A stretch of DNA of 64,000 bases. It comes from Phycisphaerales bacterium. Lineage in GTDB: Bacteria; Planctomycetota; Phycisphaerae; Phycisphaerales; UBA1924. The position numbers were made by a program, and so were the translations under genes. The notes under the pieces are model-generated. The model worked only from the letters and a program-made list of their open reading frames with translations, searched no databases and had not been told where the DNA came from. The stretch is taken from the NCBI GenBank assembly GCA_022072615.1, contig JAJVHS010000045.1:62001-126000 (forward strand). The letters are read 5' to 3'. Below, piece by piece: positions 34,760 through 43,695 of this stretch. Positions within the stretch are counted from its first letter, which is position 1. The number at the start of each line of letters is the position of its first letter.

Positions 34760-36151
34760 ATGGCACGCACGAGCACAGGCCTTGGCATGGGAATAACGGT
34801 CGCGATCCTGGGCGTGCTGAGCCTCGCGCTGTTCATCTTCTTCGCCATCTTCTACGGCAAGTGGAACACGCTGAACACCGAGAAGCGCAACGCCCAGGCC
34901 GAGCAGGAACGGTTCATCAAGAACTCGGAGCGCAACCGCGACGATGTCATGCGGCTGATCGAGATGGCCCGCAAGGACGGCAACAAGTCGCTGGTCGGCT
35001 ACCTGGTCGACACGAACCAGACGCTGACGCGGCGGATCACGGGATCGCCCAACGACTCTCTCGAGGTGCTCGAGCAGAAGGCGGCCTCCGTGGGCGCGGC
35101 CAACACGGCGCTGCTGTCGGCGATCCGCGACAACCTGAGCAAGATCGACCAGCTCACCAGCGACCTCCAGAAGTCCGACGCCGATCGCGTCAAGGCCCTG
35201 GAGGACAAGAAGGCCGAGGTCGACCGCATGGCGGTGCTCGAGAAGAGCCACGCCGACACCATCGCGGCCCTCAACGAGGACATCAACAAGTACAAGAACG
35301 AGATCACCAGCTACCGCGAGGGGACGGACTCGGCCCGCAAGGAGATGGACGCCCGGGTGCAGAACCTGCAGGAGCAGATCGCCCGGATGCAGGAGGAGTT
35401 CGACACCGAGCGGGCCCGGATGACCGAGGAGGGCCTGGTGCTGGCCTCGCAGATCAAGGCGCTGCGCGGCGACCGTGCGAAGGAGATCTTCACCGGCCGC
35501 CCCGAAGAGTCGCTGGCGGACGCGGAAGTGGTCGGCGTGACGGCGGCGGACGGGACCGTGATCATCTCGATCGGCCAGCGTGAGAAGGTGACGATCGGCA
35601 TGAGCTTCTCGGTCTTCGCCGACGCGGCGGCCATCAAGCCCGACGACGCCACGGGCGCGTACCCGCGGGGCAAGGCCGGCCTGGAGGTGATCTCCGTCGA
35701 TCCCGAGACGGCGACCTGCAGGATCGTGTGGAACGCCCGCGGCAACCCGGTGGTCAAGGGCGACGTGGTCGCCAACCCGATCTACGACCCGCGCAAGGTT
35801 TACAAGATGGTGGTCTACGGGAACTTCGACGTGAACAACGACGGGATCGCAACGCCCGAGGAGACCGACACCATCCGCGTGATGATCCAGAACTGGGGCG
35901 GCCAGGTGCTGGACGCGGAGAAAGGCCTCGCCGGCGACACGGACTTCCTGGTGCTGGGCGAGCGTCCGGTGCTCCCGCCGCAGCCCAACTCGGGATCGCC
36001 CTTCGAGGTGGTGCAGAACTACATCCGCCTCGACCAGATCGTGAAGCGGTACGACGACCTGTACGAGAAGGCCCGTTCGACCTCGCTCCCGGTGCTCAAC
36101 GAGAACCGCCTGTACACGCTGCTGGGCCGCCAGCGGCCCGTGCGTCGGTAA
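34760..36151 (+). CDS. Single-pass membrane coiled-coil protein with a BRCT-like C-terminal domain
   Basis: 463 aa. One membrane helix (~9-32), then ~200 residues of coiled coil ('DQLTSDLQKSDADRVKALED', 'RVQNLQEQIARMQEEFDTE'). Residues ~240-340 are a small beta domain ('VIISIGQREKVTIGMSFSVF') of the kind seen in FlgT-like C-termini. From ~348 to 460 the pattern matches a BRCT fold: 'KMVVYGNF' strand, 'IQNWGGQVLDAE' (the BRCT GG turn), 'DTDFLVLGERP' and 'LPVLNENRLYTLLG', as in NAD-dependent ligases. An EF-hand-like loop 'DVNNDGIATPEE' is inserted after the first strand. With a short N-terminus and one helix the domain would lie outside the cytoplasm. Start has AGGAG 9 nt upstream. Function unknown. 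Confidence 0.7.
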   Translation: MARTSTGLGMGITVAILGVLSLALFIFFAIFYGKWNTLNTEKRNAQAEQERFIKNSERNRDDVMRLIEMARKDGNKSLVGYLVDTNQTLTRRITGSPNDSLEVLEQKAASVGAANTALLSAIRDNLSKIDQLTSDLQKSDADRVKALEDKKAEVDRMAVLEKSHADTIAALNEDINKYKNEITSYREGTDSARKEMDARVQNLQEQIARMQEEFDTERARMTEEGLVLASQIKALRGDRAKEIFTGRPEESLADAEVVGVTAADGTVIISIGQREKVTIGMSFSVFADAAAIKPDDATGAYPRGKAGLEVISVDPETATCRIVWNARGNPVVKGDVVANPIYDPRKVYKMVVYGNFDVNNDGIATPEETDTIRVMIQNWGGQVLDAEKGLAGDTDFLVLGERPVLPPQPNSGSPFEVVQNYIRLDQIVKRYDDLYEKARSTSLPVLNENRLYTLLGRQRPVRR

Positions 36152-36195
36152 GCCGCCGGAGTTCACCGGGACCGGCCCGCAAGGCCGGGTGGCCG

Positions 36196-37266
36196 ATGGC
36201 CGGGAAGAAGAAGCGATTCAAGATCCCGACGTGGCTGCACGGCCCGGTGGCGACCGCCGTGCGCGGCGCGATGGCCGTCCCCGTGATCGCCGGGTTCGAG
36301 TCCTCCGCCCAGGTGGCGCTCATCGCCGCCAGGACCTACTGCGGCGCGCGGATGAACCGCAAGCGCGTCCATCGAGCCATGAGCCACCTGCGGCAGGCGT
36401 TCCCCGACTGGGACGATGATCGCCGCCACGAGGTCACCGTCGCCTCGTACGAGCATCTCTTCCGCCTGGGGGTGGAAATGGCATTCACGCCCCGCTGCCT
36501 GACCACGGACTCCTGGGCCGGCCACGTCGAGGTCGGAAAGGTCGATGAAGCCCTGGGCGCCCTGCTCACCAACGGCCCGAGCATCCTGATCTGCGGCCAC
36601 TGCGGCAACTGGGAGGTGCTCGGGTACACGCTGTCGCTGCTGGGATTCCGGCTCCACGCGCTGTACCGGCCGCTGGACGTCAAGCCGCTCGACGCGTGGG
36701 TCCGGCGGACCCGTGAGGCGTGCGGGCTGACGCTGGTCGACAAGTTCGGCGCGGTCGACCAGCTCCCCTCAATCCTGTCGCGCGGGTACCCGGTGGGGTT
36801 CGTGGCGGACCAGAACGCGGGCGACCGCGGGCTGTTCGTGCCTTTTTTCGGTCGGCTGGCGTCGACGTACAAGTCGATCGGGCTGCTCGCCATGCAGTTC
36901 GACGCGCCTGTGATCTGCGGGATGGCCCGGCGGCTCGACGAGGCGAATTTCCGGTACATCCTGGAGATCCAGGACGTCATCTGGCCGCGGGAATGGAAGG
37001 ACGCGCCCGATCCTTTGTTTTACCTGACGGCCCGGTACCGCCGGGCGATCGAGCAGGCCGTGATCTCGGCGCCCGAGCAGTACCTGTGGATGCACCGCAT
37101 CTGGAAGAGCCGGCCGCGGCACGAACGGCTGAACCGGCCGTTCCCGCCGTCGCTGCGCGAGAAGATGCGGTCGCTGCCGTGGATGTCCGAGGAGGACATC
37201 GACCGCCTCGTCGATCGGAGCAACCAGGACGCCGCGGCGCTTGCCGCGGGAACACTCGCGACCTGA
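36196..37266 (+). CDS. Lipid A-type lysophospholipid acyltransferase (LpxL/HtrB-like)
   Basis: 356 aa. The HxxxxE/D acyltransferase motif is 'CGHCGNWEVLG' near residue 135, followed by 'ALYRPLDVKPLDAWV' and 'VGFVADQNAGDRGLFVPFFG', the usual acceptor-side motif with glutamine in place of the more frequent Q-D pair. This is the LpxL/LpxM superfamily, which adds secondary acyl chains to Kdo-lipid A at the inner membrane. It lacks a clear N-terminal membrane helix, although 'GPVATAVRGAMAVPVIAGF' is weakly hydrophobic. The 44-bp gap to the upstream gene, without promoter, suggests co-transcription. The ORF track's longer frame (35728) is a shadow of the upstream gene. Confidence 0.85.
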   Translation: MAGKKKRFKIPTWLHGPVATAVRGAMAVPVIAGFESSAQVALIAARTYCGARMNRKRVHRAMSHLRQAFPDWDDDRRHEVTVASYEHLFRLGVEMAFTPRCLTTDSWAGHVEVGKVDEALGALLTNGPSILICGHCGNWEVLGYTLSLLGFRLHALYRPLDVKPLDAWVRRTREACGLTLVDKFGAVDQLPSILSRGYPVGFVADQNAGDRGLFVPFFGRLASTYKSIGLLAMQFDAPVICGMARRLDEANFRYILEIQDVIWPREWKDAPDPLFYLTARYRRAIEQAVISAPEQYLWMHRIWKSRPRHERLNRPFPPSLREKMRSLPWMSEEDIDRLVDRSNQDAAALAAGTLAT

Positions 37267-37346
37267 CGTGAGCGCGGGAACTGTTGCGTCCAGCGGGGAG
37301 TAGAGTTGATGGCGGCCGAGCCTGCCCACGCGTCCGCGGCGGCACG

Positions 37347-37352
37347 TACAGT
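37347..37352 (+). promoter_or_regulatory. -10 hexamer TACAGT upstream of the response regulator
   Basis: TACAGT 52 bp before ATG 37405. The leader would be ~45 nt and contains AAAGGGA just before the start, so this gene uses a normal ribosome site. Confidence 0.35.
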
Positions 37353-37404
37353 GGCGTGGCTCAACCGTGGGGTACCCGCAACGCGGCACGCAAAGGGAAC
37401 AACC

Positions 37405-37842
37405 ATGCCAGGCGACGAGACGGATTCGGACTACCAGGGCGGCGGGCGGCTCGAAGACGTCCGGGTGCTGATCGTGGACGACGACCGCGACATCCTCGAG
37501 TCGATCGAGACGGCGTTCCAGACCGAGGGCGCGCTGACGCAGACGTGCATGGACGGGAACGAGGCGGTGCGGATCTGCCAGGAGGACCCGCCCGACATCG
37601 TGATCCTCGACATGATGCTGCCGCGGCGCTCGGGGTTCCTCGTGCTCGAAAAGATCAAGGGCAGGGAGGACAGCCCGATCGTGCTGATGGTGACGGCCAA
37701 CGAGGGCAAGCGCCACCAGGCGTACGCCGAGAGCCTGGGCGTTGACAAGTACATGCTCAAGCCGGTGCCCCTCGAGCGGCTGCTCGACGAAGCCGTGCGG
37801 CTGTGGGAGGCCGAAACGGAAGAGGACGACGGCGAGGAGTGA
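37405..37842 (+). CDS. Stand-alone receiver (CheY-like response regulator)
   Basis: 145 aa from ATG 37405 with AAAGGGA upstream. Receiver motifs: acidic pair 'VDDDRD', phospho-acceptor Asp in 'DIVILDMMLPRRSG', Thr in 'LMVTANEG', Lys in 'MLKPVPLERL'. There is no output domain; the tail is acidic ('EAETEEDDGEE'). Such single-domain regulators work through protein contacts or as phosphorelay intermediates. The start at 37306 in the ORF track overlaps the promoter. No histidine kinase gene is nearby. Confidence 0.88.
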   Translation: MPGDETDSDYQGGGRLEDVRVLIVDDDRDILESIETAFQTEGALTQTCMDGNEAVRICQEDPPDIVILDMMLPRRSGFLVLEKIKGREDSPIVLMVTANEGKRHQAYAESLGVDKYMLKPVPLERLLDEAVRLWEAETEEDDGEE

Positions 37843-37847
37843 GCGGC

Positions 37848-37967
37848 GTGGCGATCGGGGGTCGCGTGATCAACGGCGTGGCGCGGATCAGGGCCGGCAT
37901 GAACGCCAAGTCCGAGAAGTTGTTCCTCAATTGCGGCCACATCCGCGGGCACTTCTCGCGGCGATGA
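37848..37967 (+). CDS. Possible small protein, 39 aa
   Basis: GTG 37848 to TGA 37967, beginning 5 bp after the response-regulator stop, with GAGGAG at the end of that gene as a possible ribosome site. The product is basic ('RVINGVARIRAG', 'IRGHFSRR') with one cysteine. It is not in the ORF track because of its size. Support is only position and ribosome site, so it may not be real. Confidence 0.25.
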   Translation: MAIGGRVINGVARIRAGMNAKSEKLFLNCGHIRGHFSRR

Positions 37968-37968
37968 G

Positions 37969-37974
37969 TACGAT
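37969..37974 (+). promoter_or_regulatory. -10 hexamer TACGAT, leaderless spacing
   Basis: TACGAT, 6 nt, GTG 37981, identical in sequence and spacing to the mqnE promoter. Confidence 0.5.
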
Positions 37975-37980
37975 CCCCGC

Positions 37981-38304
37981 GTGTCGAAGAAACGCCAGTT
38001 CGTCCTGATGGCTTCTCAGACCGCCCCCGGCGGCGGGATGGCGACGCTGGGCTCCGCCAAGGAGGTCAAAGCGATCCTCGAGTGTTTCAACACGGCGCCC
38101 GACGGCGGCCCGCGGAAATCACTCGGCACAGAGATGCTCTACGGCCCCGGCATGGTCATGGATATCCCAACATCCTCCGAATCCATCACCCAGATCATGG
38201 TGTCGGTGACGGATGAAGAGATTGCATGGCCTGTGCTGTCGCGGCTGTGCCGGGCACAGGGTTGGAAGATGGTTGATCTTGAATCGGGGCGGACGTTCGG
38301 GTAA
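37981..38304 (+). CDS. Conserved-looking small cytosolic protein, unknown
   Basis: 107 aa from GTG 37981. Mixed alpha/beta without signal or membrane segments: '[20 protein letters not shown]', then '[15 protein letters not shown]', '[20 protein letters not shown]', '[19 protein letters not shown]'. Two cysteines, no CxxC. I do not recognise the family. Coding is supported by the exact leaderless spacing, the base composition by codon position and the compact fit between neighbours. Confidence 0.6.
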   Translation: MSKKRQFVLMASQTAPGGGMATLGSAKEVKAILECFNTAPDGGPRKSLGTEMLYGPGMVMDIPTSSESITQIMVSVTDEEIAWPVLSRLCRAQGWKMVDLESGRTFG

Positions 38305-38359
38305 ACCATCCCTGCCATTGAGGTTGAGAGCGAGACCCACCTTCCCCGGGGATCCGGCC

Positions 38360-39262
38360 ATGTCGCGACGGGCGTTCACGCTGATCGAGTTGCTGGTGGT
38401 CATCGCGATCATGGCGCTCCTCATCGGGATCCTGCTGCCGGCGCTGGGCAAGTCGCGCGAGAACGGCCGTTCGACCCTGTGCCTGTCCAACCTGCGGACG
38501 CTGTCCCAGGGATGGGACATGTACGCGGACGCAAACCAGGACGTCATGCCGGGCGGGCGCATGGTGAACCTCCCCGGCGGCAAGAGCAACCCGCAGAACT
38601 GGTACGACGTGGGAACGGGGCTGAAATTCCGGCCGACGTGGATCGCCACGATCGGCACCTACGTCGGGGTGTACCCGTTCAATGAACCCGCTCCGGCCAG
38701 CGACCCGCTGTACAACCGCCAGGACTACGACAGCAAGGTCTTCCAGTGCCCGGTGACGCCGGATTGGAAGGACGAGCGCAACCACTGCTACGGGTACAAC
38801 TACCTGTTCCTGGGCAACGCCCGTCAGACCGCGGGCAAATTCCACAACTACCCGAAGCGGCGGGCGAAGATCCAGCAGTTCTCGATGACCGTGATGGCGG
38901 GGGACGGCCTGGGGACCGCGGCCTCGTTCCCCCGGTCGGAGCGCTTGCCGTACATCAACAACGGCCCGGACGACGAGCGGGCGGTGGGCAACGAAGGGTT
39001 CAACCTCGACGCCCCGCGGCTCACCCCGATGTCGGACCGCTGCTCCGCGCCGGATCGATCCGGGCCCGATGCCCGGCACCTGGGCCGTGCGAACTGGGTG
39101 TTCCTCGACCAGCACGCCGAGACCAAGGACGTGGTGGCGATGGGCTACGGGATGATCCACGACGGGAAGTTCATCGACCTGGACGCGTCGACGACGACGC
39201 TGACGAACAAGTATTTCAGCGGGACCGGCGGCGACGACGATCCGCCCGCGCTCCCCAATTGA
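38360..39262 (+). CDS. Prepilin-type N-methylation domain protein (type II pseudopilin-like)
   Basis: 300 aa. '[20 protein letters not shown]' is the class III signal, processed by a prepilin peptidase before Phe, followed by a helix. The C-terminal part ends with '[17 protein letters not shown]', the H-x-G-like product-display motif common in planctomycete pseudopilin proteins of the DUF1559-like kind. These families are greatly expanded in planctomycetes and are probably surface or secretion-related filament subunits. A second member is at 61677. The start 38360 gives the signal at the extreme N-terminus. Confidence 0.85.
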   Translation: MSRRAFTLIELLVVIAIMALLIGILLPALGKSRENGRSTLCLSNLRTLSQGWDMYADANQDVMPGGRMVNLPGGKSNPQNWYDVGTGLKFRPTWIATIGTYVGVYPFNEPAPASDPLYNRQDYDSKVFQCPVTPDWKDERNHCYGYNYLFLGNARQTAGKFHNYPKRRAKIQQFSMTVMAGDGLGTAASFPRSERLPYINNGPDDERAVGNEGFNLDAPRLTPMSDRCSAPDRSGPDARHLGRANWVFLDQHAETKDVVAMGYGMIHDGKFIDLDASTTTLTNKYFSGTGGDDDPPALPN

Positions 39263-39403
39263 TTGTCGAGCTCGTGGACCGCGCGGGCCGTCTGTCCGCG
39301 CGGAGGTCCGATCATCGGATGGAGTTGCTCACGCCCGACGGGCCAGGCCCGGGGCAATCGTGAACCAGCACGCGGCGATGCGCGGCCGCGGGAGGATGAG
39401 GGA

Positions 39404-41431
39404 ATGCAAAGGATGTTCGCTCGATCGTTCGCCCTCGTGGCGATGGCCGGACTTGCCGCCTCCGCGAGCGCGCAGGTCTCCAGCGGCCCGGGGACTGGCC
39501 CGGGGTTCACGGACGACCCGATCACGCTCCCCACGCCGCCGAGCGAAGAGGTCCGGATTTCGGTTGATTCGGGGCTGGTGACCGCCGACCCGGCGGGCGG
39601 CGACGGCCAGGTGGTGTTCGTGACGATGGTGCACGTGACCGATGCACCCTGGCTGCGTCTGGCCTTCGACGAGGCGCTGCTCGCCGGCGACCCCGCCAAC
39701 GACAACGCGTCGCGCCTGCGCATCACGTCCCTTCGAGACGGGGCCGTCCAGCACCTCAATGCCGAGAACGTCCGGCAATGGTCCAATACGTCGGCGTACT
39801 TCAACGGCGACTCGGTCATCGTCGAACTGATCGCCTCGCCGGGAACCGGGCCCAGCCGCCTGGTGATGTCCAAGGTCACGGCCGGACTCGACTCGTTCTC
39901 CGACCGGTCGATCTGCCAGACAGTCGACGATCGCGTGCTCAGCTACGACGACCGCCACGCCCGTCACACGGTGGGCTGCTCGTCGTGGGTCATCAACGAC
40001 CTGAACTCGATGTTCCTGACGGCGGGCCACTGCGGCACGTCCGGCAGCCACGTCATGCAGTTCAAGGTGCCGCTGTCGACCTCGTCGGGGTCGTGGGTGA
40101 ACCCCGCGCCCGAGCACCAGTACGTGGTCGACGGCACGAGCACGCAGGGCCAGAACAACGGCGTCGGCCAGGACTGGGGGTACTTCGGGGTCAGCGTCAA
40201 CTCGAACACCGGGTTGACGCCGTACCAGGCCTACGGCGTCCGCAACACGCTGGCGACGTCGATCCCCGCGGTCGCCGGGTCGAACATCCGGATCACGGGC
40301 TACGGGACCACGTCGTCGCCGGTGCCCAACCAGTGGAACCAGGTGCAGAAGACACACGTCGGCCCGATGAAGTCAAAGTCGGGCACGTCGCTGGGGTACC
40401 ACACCGACACCACCGGCGGCAACAGCGGGTCGTGCGTGCTGTACGACAACCAGGACACCGCGATCGGCATCCACACCCACGGCGGCTGCACCACGTCACC
40501 GTCCTCGTACAACAACGGGACGCAGATCACCTACGGGCCGCTCCAGACCGCGCTGGCCAACCCGGCGGGGGTCTGCAGGACCGGCAAGGGAACCCCCGGC
40601 GGCGACCTGTTCGCGAGCGGCGACGCGGCCAACAACTTCGGCACGGTCAGCAAGAGCACCGGGGCGTTCGCCAAGGTCGGCGAGATCACCGGCGTGACGC
40701 AGGGGCTCGCGTGGGACTGGAACCGCAACCTGTTCTACGTGATCGACTCGACCCGGAAGCTGTACACCATGACGACCGGCGGCAGCCGGCAGCTGCTGGG
40801 GACCGTCACCGGGACGTCCTCCACCATCAACTGCCTGGCGTTTGATCCCGTGTCGCGCACGCTCTACGGGGTGATCGCCAGCGGCGGCCAGCTCGTGAAG
40901 ATCAACCGCGACACGCTCGCGGTGACGACCATCGGGGTTCCGGGCGGCGGCAACGTCGGGGCGCTGGACTTCGACACGTCCACGGGGACGTTGTACGGCA
41001 TCTCCGATCCGACCGTCGGCGGCTCTCGCCTGGTCAGAATCAACACCGCGAACGGCTCGCAGTCGACGGTGGGCGTGCTCGGGTCGGGGATCAGCGACTG
41101 CAACGGCCTGGGCTACGCCGCGAGCACCGACGAGCTCTACACGATCAACGCGTCCAACGAGCAGGTTCTGCGGGTGTCCAAGGGCACCGGCGCGGCCACC
41201 GTCGTCGGATCGACCAACGGGCTGTTCGGGGCCAGCTACGGGCTTGCCGGGGCGTCCCCCAAGCCGTGCCCGGCGGACTTCGACGGGTCGGGCTTCGCCG
41301 ATTTCGAGGACTACCACGTCTTTGTCCAGATGTTCGAGGCCGGGTCGATCGACGCGGATATCGACGGGACGGGGTTCGTCGACCTCGAGGACTTCGACGC
41401 GTTCGTGCAGGTGTTCGAGCTCGGGTGCTGA
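39404..41431 (+). CDS. Secreted trypsin-like protease with propeller-like and calcium-loop domains
   Basis: 675 aa from ATG 39404, which has GGAGGATGAG upstream and a signal peptide ending 'LAASASAQ'. The S1-type triad is His in 'FLTAGHCGTSG' (~206), Asp in 'GQDWGYFGV' (~256) and Ser in 'TTGGNSGSCVLYD' (~339). Residues ~400-620 form repeated four-strand blades ('YVIDSTRKLYTMTTGGSRQL', 'FDTSTGTLYGISD'), a beta-propeller. The C-terminus has two calcium loops (DFDGSGFADFED, DIDGTGFVDLED) and ends 'FELGC', as in the proteases at 20868 and 23803. Exported, probably cell-surface or secreted. Confidence 0.87.
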   Translation: MQRMFARSFALVAMAGLAASASAQVSSGPGTGPGFTDDPITLPTPPSEEVRISVDSGLVTADPAGGDGQVVFVTMVHVTDAPWLRLAFDEALLAGDPANDNASRLRITSLRDGAVQHLNAENVRQWSNTSAYFNGDSVIVELIASPGTGPSRLVMSKVTAGLDSFSDRSICQTVDDRVLSYDDRHARHTVGCSSWVINDLNSMFLTAGHCGTSGSHVMQFKVPLSTSSGSWVNPAPEHQYVVDGTSTQGQNNGVGQDWGYFGVSVNSNTGLTPYQAYGVRNTLATSIPAVAGSNIRITGYGTTSSPVPNQWNQVQKTHVGPMKSKSGTSLGYHTDTTGGNSGSCVLYDNQDTAIGIHTHGGCTTSPSSYNNGTQITYGPLQTALANPAGVCRTGKGTPGGDLFASGDAANNFGTVSKSTGAFAKVGEITGVTQGLAWDWNRNLFYVIDSTRKLYTMTTGGSRQLLGTVTGTSSTINCLAFDPVSRTLYGVIASGGQLVKINRDTLAVTTIGVPGGGNVGALDFDTSTGTLYGISDPTVGGSRLVRINTANGSQSTVGVLGSGISDCNGLGYAASTDELYTINASNEQVLRVSKGTGAATVVGSTNGLFGASYGLAGASPKPCPADFDGSGFADFEDYHVFVQMFEAGSIDADIDGTGFVDLEDFDAFVQVFELGC

Positions 41432-41516
41432 CCCGGGCCGCCAGGCGGACTACCTTTCGGAACCCGAACGTTCAATGCCGGCCGCCGAGTCGGTGGATGA
41501 CGGGCGGGCAACGTCC

Positions 41517-41522
41517 TATTGT
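41517..41522 (+). promoter_or_regulatory. Candidate -10 TATTGT for rpsP
   Basis: TATTGT 67 bp before GTG 41590; the best -10 match in the 158-bp gap. No clear -35. Confidence 0.35.
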
Positions 41523-41589
41523 CAAGGCCCCTCACGGGTGGTGAGCGGGTTTCCCTGTGATCGTCTGTCCGGTCGTCCGGAGGTTCCAC

Positions 41590-41940
41590 GTGCTTCGCAT
41601 TCGCCTGCAGAGGTTTGGCCGCAAGAACCGTCCCTTCTACCGCATCAGCGCGGTGGATAAGCGCACCCGCCGCGACGGGGCTCCGGTGGAGGAACTGGGC
41701 TGGTACAACCCGGTCGAGAAGGACCCGGCCAAGCAGATCTCGCTCAACGAGGAGCGCGTGAAGCACTGGCTGAGCAAGGGTGCCCAGCCCACGGACACCG
41801 TCCGCGACATGCTCGCCAAGCGCAACCTGATCAACGTCGATCAGTGGAACGCGGACCGGGCCGACGACCGCAAGAAGGTCGAAGCCAAGAAGGCCGCCGA
41901 GGCCGCCGCCGGCGAGGCCAAGGACGAGAAGAAGGCCTGA
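41590..41940 (+). CDS. rpsP: 30S ribosomal protein S16
   Basis: 116 aa from GTG 41590, which has GGAGG 5 nt upstream and gives the canonical N-terminus 'LRIRLQRFGRKNRPFYRIS'. The core follows with 'EELGWYNPVEKD', 'ERVKHWLSKGAQPTDTV'. The last ~25 residues are an Ala/Glu/Lys tail ('KKVEAKKAAEAAAGEAKDEK') beyond the usual ~85-residue S16, as in several other phyla. The ORF-track start at 41557 is too early. Unlike in many bacteria, rimM and trmD are not downstream; a terminator follows at once, so rpsP is monocistronic here. Confidence 0.96.
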   Translation: MLRIRLQRFGRKNRPFYRISAVDKRTRRDGAPVEELGWYNPVEKDPAKQISLNEERVKHWLSKGAQPTDTVRDMLAKRNLINVDQWNADRADDRKKVEAKKAAEAAAGEAKDEKKA

Positions 41941-41964
41941 GTCGGTTCAGCCTGACGCAACCAG

Positions 41965-41991
41965 CGGGCCGCCCACGAGCGGCCCGTTTTC
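41965..41991 (+). terminator. Rho-independent terminator of rpsP
   Basis: CGGGCCGC, loop CCACGA, GCGGCCCG, then TTTTC. It is 24 bp after the rpsP stop. Confidence 0.9.
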
Positions 41992-42052
41992 ATTGGCACC
42001 CAGAGCCGCGGCGGCCGTTACGATGCATCCGCGGCGCCGCCGCGATGCGACC

Positions 42053-43540
42053 ATGGACCGCCTGCTCGAACATCTCGCCTCGTGGAAACCATTCCGAGCC
42101 CTGGTCGTCGGCGATTTCATGCTCGACCAGCTCCTGTACGGCGACGCCGACCGCCTCAGCGCCGACGCGCCGGTCCCCATCCTGCTCGTGCGCGAGCAGC
42201 AGCACCGGCCCGGCGGCGCGGCGAACCTGTGCCTTGATCTTGCCGAGCTCGGCGGCCAGGTGCGTGCGTTCGGGGTCCGGGGAAACGACGATCACGGGCG
42301 CGTGCTCGTGCGAGAGCTGCAAGCTCGGAACATCGAGACCACCGGCCTTGTGGTGGACACAGACCCCGCGCGGCCGACGACGGTCAAGCAGAACCTGATC
42401 GGCCGGGCCCAGGCCCGCCACCCGCAGAAGATGTTCCGCGTGGACTTTGAATCCCGCGAGCCCGTCGGCGCGGCGACCGCGGCGCGGCTGCTGGGGGCGT
42501 TCGAACTGGCACTCGCGGACGCCGACGTCGTGTGCATCGAGGATTACGGCAAGGGCGTGTGCACGGCCGAGCTGTGTCAGGGCGTGATCGACCGCGCCCG
42601 CCGAGCCGGCAAGCCCGTGATGGTCGATCCGGCCAGGCTCGACGACTACTCGCGGTACCGCGGCGCGACGGTGATCACGCCCAACCGCACCGAAGCGGAG
42701 TTCGCGACCGGCCTGCCGACCTGCGGCGACGCGACGGTCGAGAAGAACGGTGCGGTGGCGCAGCGGCTGCTCGACCAGCTCGAGCTCGAGGCCGCGGTGC
42801 TGACGCTCGACCGCCACGGGGCGCTGCTCCTGGAGCGCGGGAAGGGCCCGGTTACGGTGCCGACGATCGCTCGGCGGGTGTACGACGTCACGGGCGCGGG
42901 CGACATGTTCCTGGCGGGCCTGGCGGCGGCCCGGGCCAACGGGTGCTCGTGGGCGGACGCGACGCGGTTCGCCAACGCGGCGGCGGGGCTCGAGGTTGAG
43001 ATCTTCGGGGTCGAGCCGATCCCGCTCGAGAAGATCCATCACTCGCTGCTGCAGATGTCGGCGGCCGAGCACGGCAAGCTGCGGACCCTCGACCAGGTGA
43101 TGGTGGAAGTTGCCGCGGCACGGCGAGCGGGAAAGAAAGTCGTCTTCACCAACGGCTGCTTCGACGTGCTGCACGCGGGTCACGTGACGCTGCTGGACCA
43201 CGCGGCGAGCGAGGGCGATGTGCTCGTCGTCGGCCTCAACGACGATGCGTCGGTCCGCCGGCTGAAAGGCCCCGACCGGCCGGTGAACCATCAGGAGGAC
43301 CGGGCGCGGGTGCTCGGGGCGCTGGGCTGCGTGAGTGCCGTGGTGCTGTTCGGCGAGGACACGCCGATGAAGCTGATCGAGGCGATCCGCCCGGATGTGC
43401 TGGTGAAGGGCGGCGACTACACCAAGGACCGCGTGGTCGGAGCGAAGTTCGTCGAGCGCCACGGCGGCCGGGTGGTGGTGACGGGACTGGTGGAGGGGCG
43501 GAGCACGACGGGGACGATCCGGAAGATGCGCGGGGGATGA
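42053..43540 (+). CDS. hldE: Bifunctional heptose-7-phosphate kinase / heptose-1-phosphate adenylyltransferase
   Basis: 495 aa from ATG 42053. Residues ~1-315 are a PfkB/ribokinase-type kinase ('VVGDFMLDQLLYGDADRLS', 'RPGGAANLCLDLA', 'VYDVTGAGDMFLAGLAAA'). Residues ~345-495 are a cytidylyltransferase-like domain ('VFTNGCFDVLHAGHVTLL', 'GLNDDASVRRLKGPDRP', 'EGRSTTGTIRKM'). This is the HldE (RfaE) fusion that makes ADP-heptose precursors for LPS core. A TACGAT -10 at 42019-42024 gives a ~22-nt leader to this ATG; ATG 42023 overlaps the -10 and is unlikely. With the LpxL-like gene it supports an LPS-bearing outer membrane. Confidence 0.93.
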   Translation: MDRLLEHLASWKPFRALVVGDFMLDQLLYGDADRLSADAPVPILLVREQQHRPGGAANLCLDLAELGGQVRAFGVRGNDDHGRVLVRELQARNIETTGLVVDTDPARPTTVKQNLIGRAQARHPQKMFRVDFESREPVGAATAARLLGAFELALADADVVCIEDYGKGVCTAELCQGVIDRARRAGKPVMVDPARLDDYSRYRGATVITPNRTEAEFATGLPTCGDATVEKNGAVAQRLLDQLELEAAVLTLDRHGALLLERGKGPVTVPTIARRVYDVTGAGDMFLAGLAAARANGCSWADATRFANAAAGLEVEIFGVEPIPLEKIHHSLLQMSAAEHGKLRTLDQVMVEVAAARRAGKKVVFTNGCFDVLHAGHVTLLDHAASEGDVLVVGLNDDASVRRLKGPDRPVNHQEDRARVLGALGCVSAVVLFGEDTPMKLIEAIRPDVLVKGGDYTKDRVVGAKFVERHGGRVVVTGLVEGRSTTGTIRKMRGG

Positions 43541-43560
43541 GTTTCAGTACGTTAGGGCAC

Positions 43561-43584
43561 GAAGGCATGAAGGCATGAAGGCAT
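43561..43584 (+). repeat. GAAGGCAT x3 tandem octamers
   Basis: Three perfect copies of GAAGGCAT. Degenerate octamers of the same style follow (ATCAAGGC, ACCGAGGC, AAAGGCAC), and CT-rich octamers (ACCTCAAC, ACCTCGAC) occupy the other half of the gap up to 43690. Confidence 0.7.
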
Positions 43585-43695
43585 TCGGGTATCAGAGCAG
43601 CGTGACATCAAGGCACCGAGGCAAAGGCACGCCAATCTGATGTTGTCTGCACCTTCGACACCCCGTCACCTCAACACCTCGACACCTCTCTTCGG

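Noticed and set aside
39276-39309. CCGCGCGG repeated arms after the pseudopilin gene
   Set aside because: The arms can pair, but each is itself a palindrome and no T-run follows, so it is not supported as a terminator.
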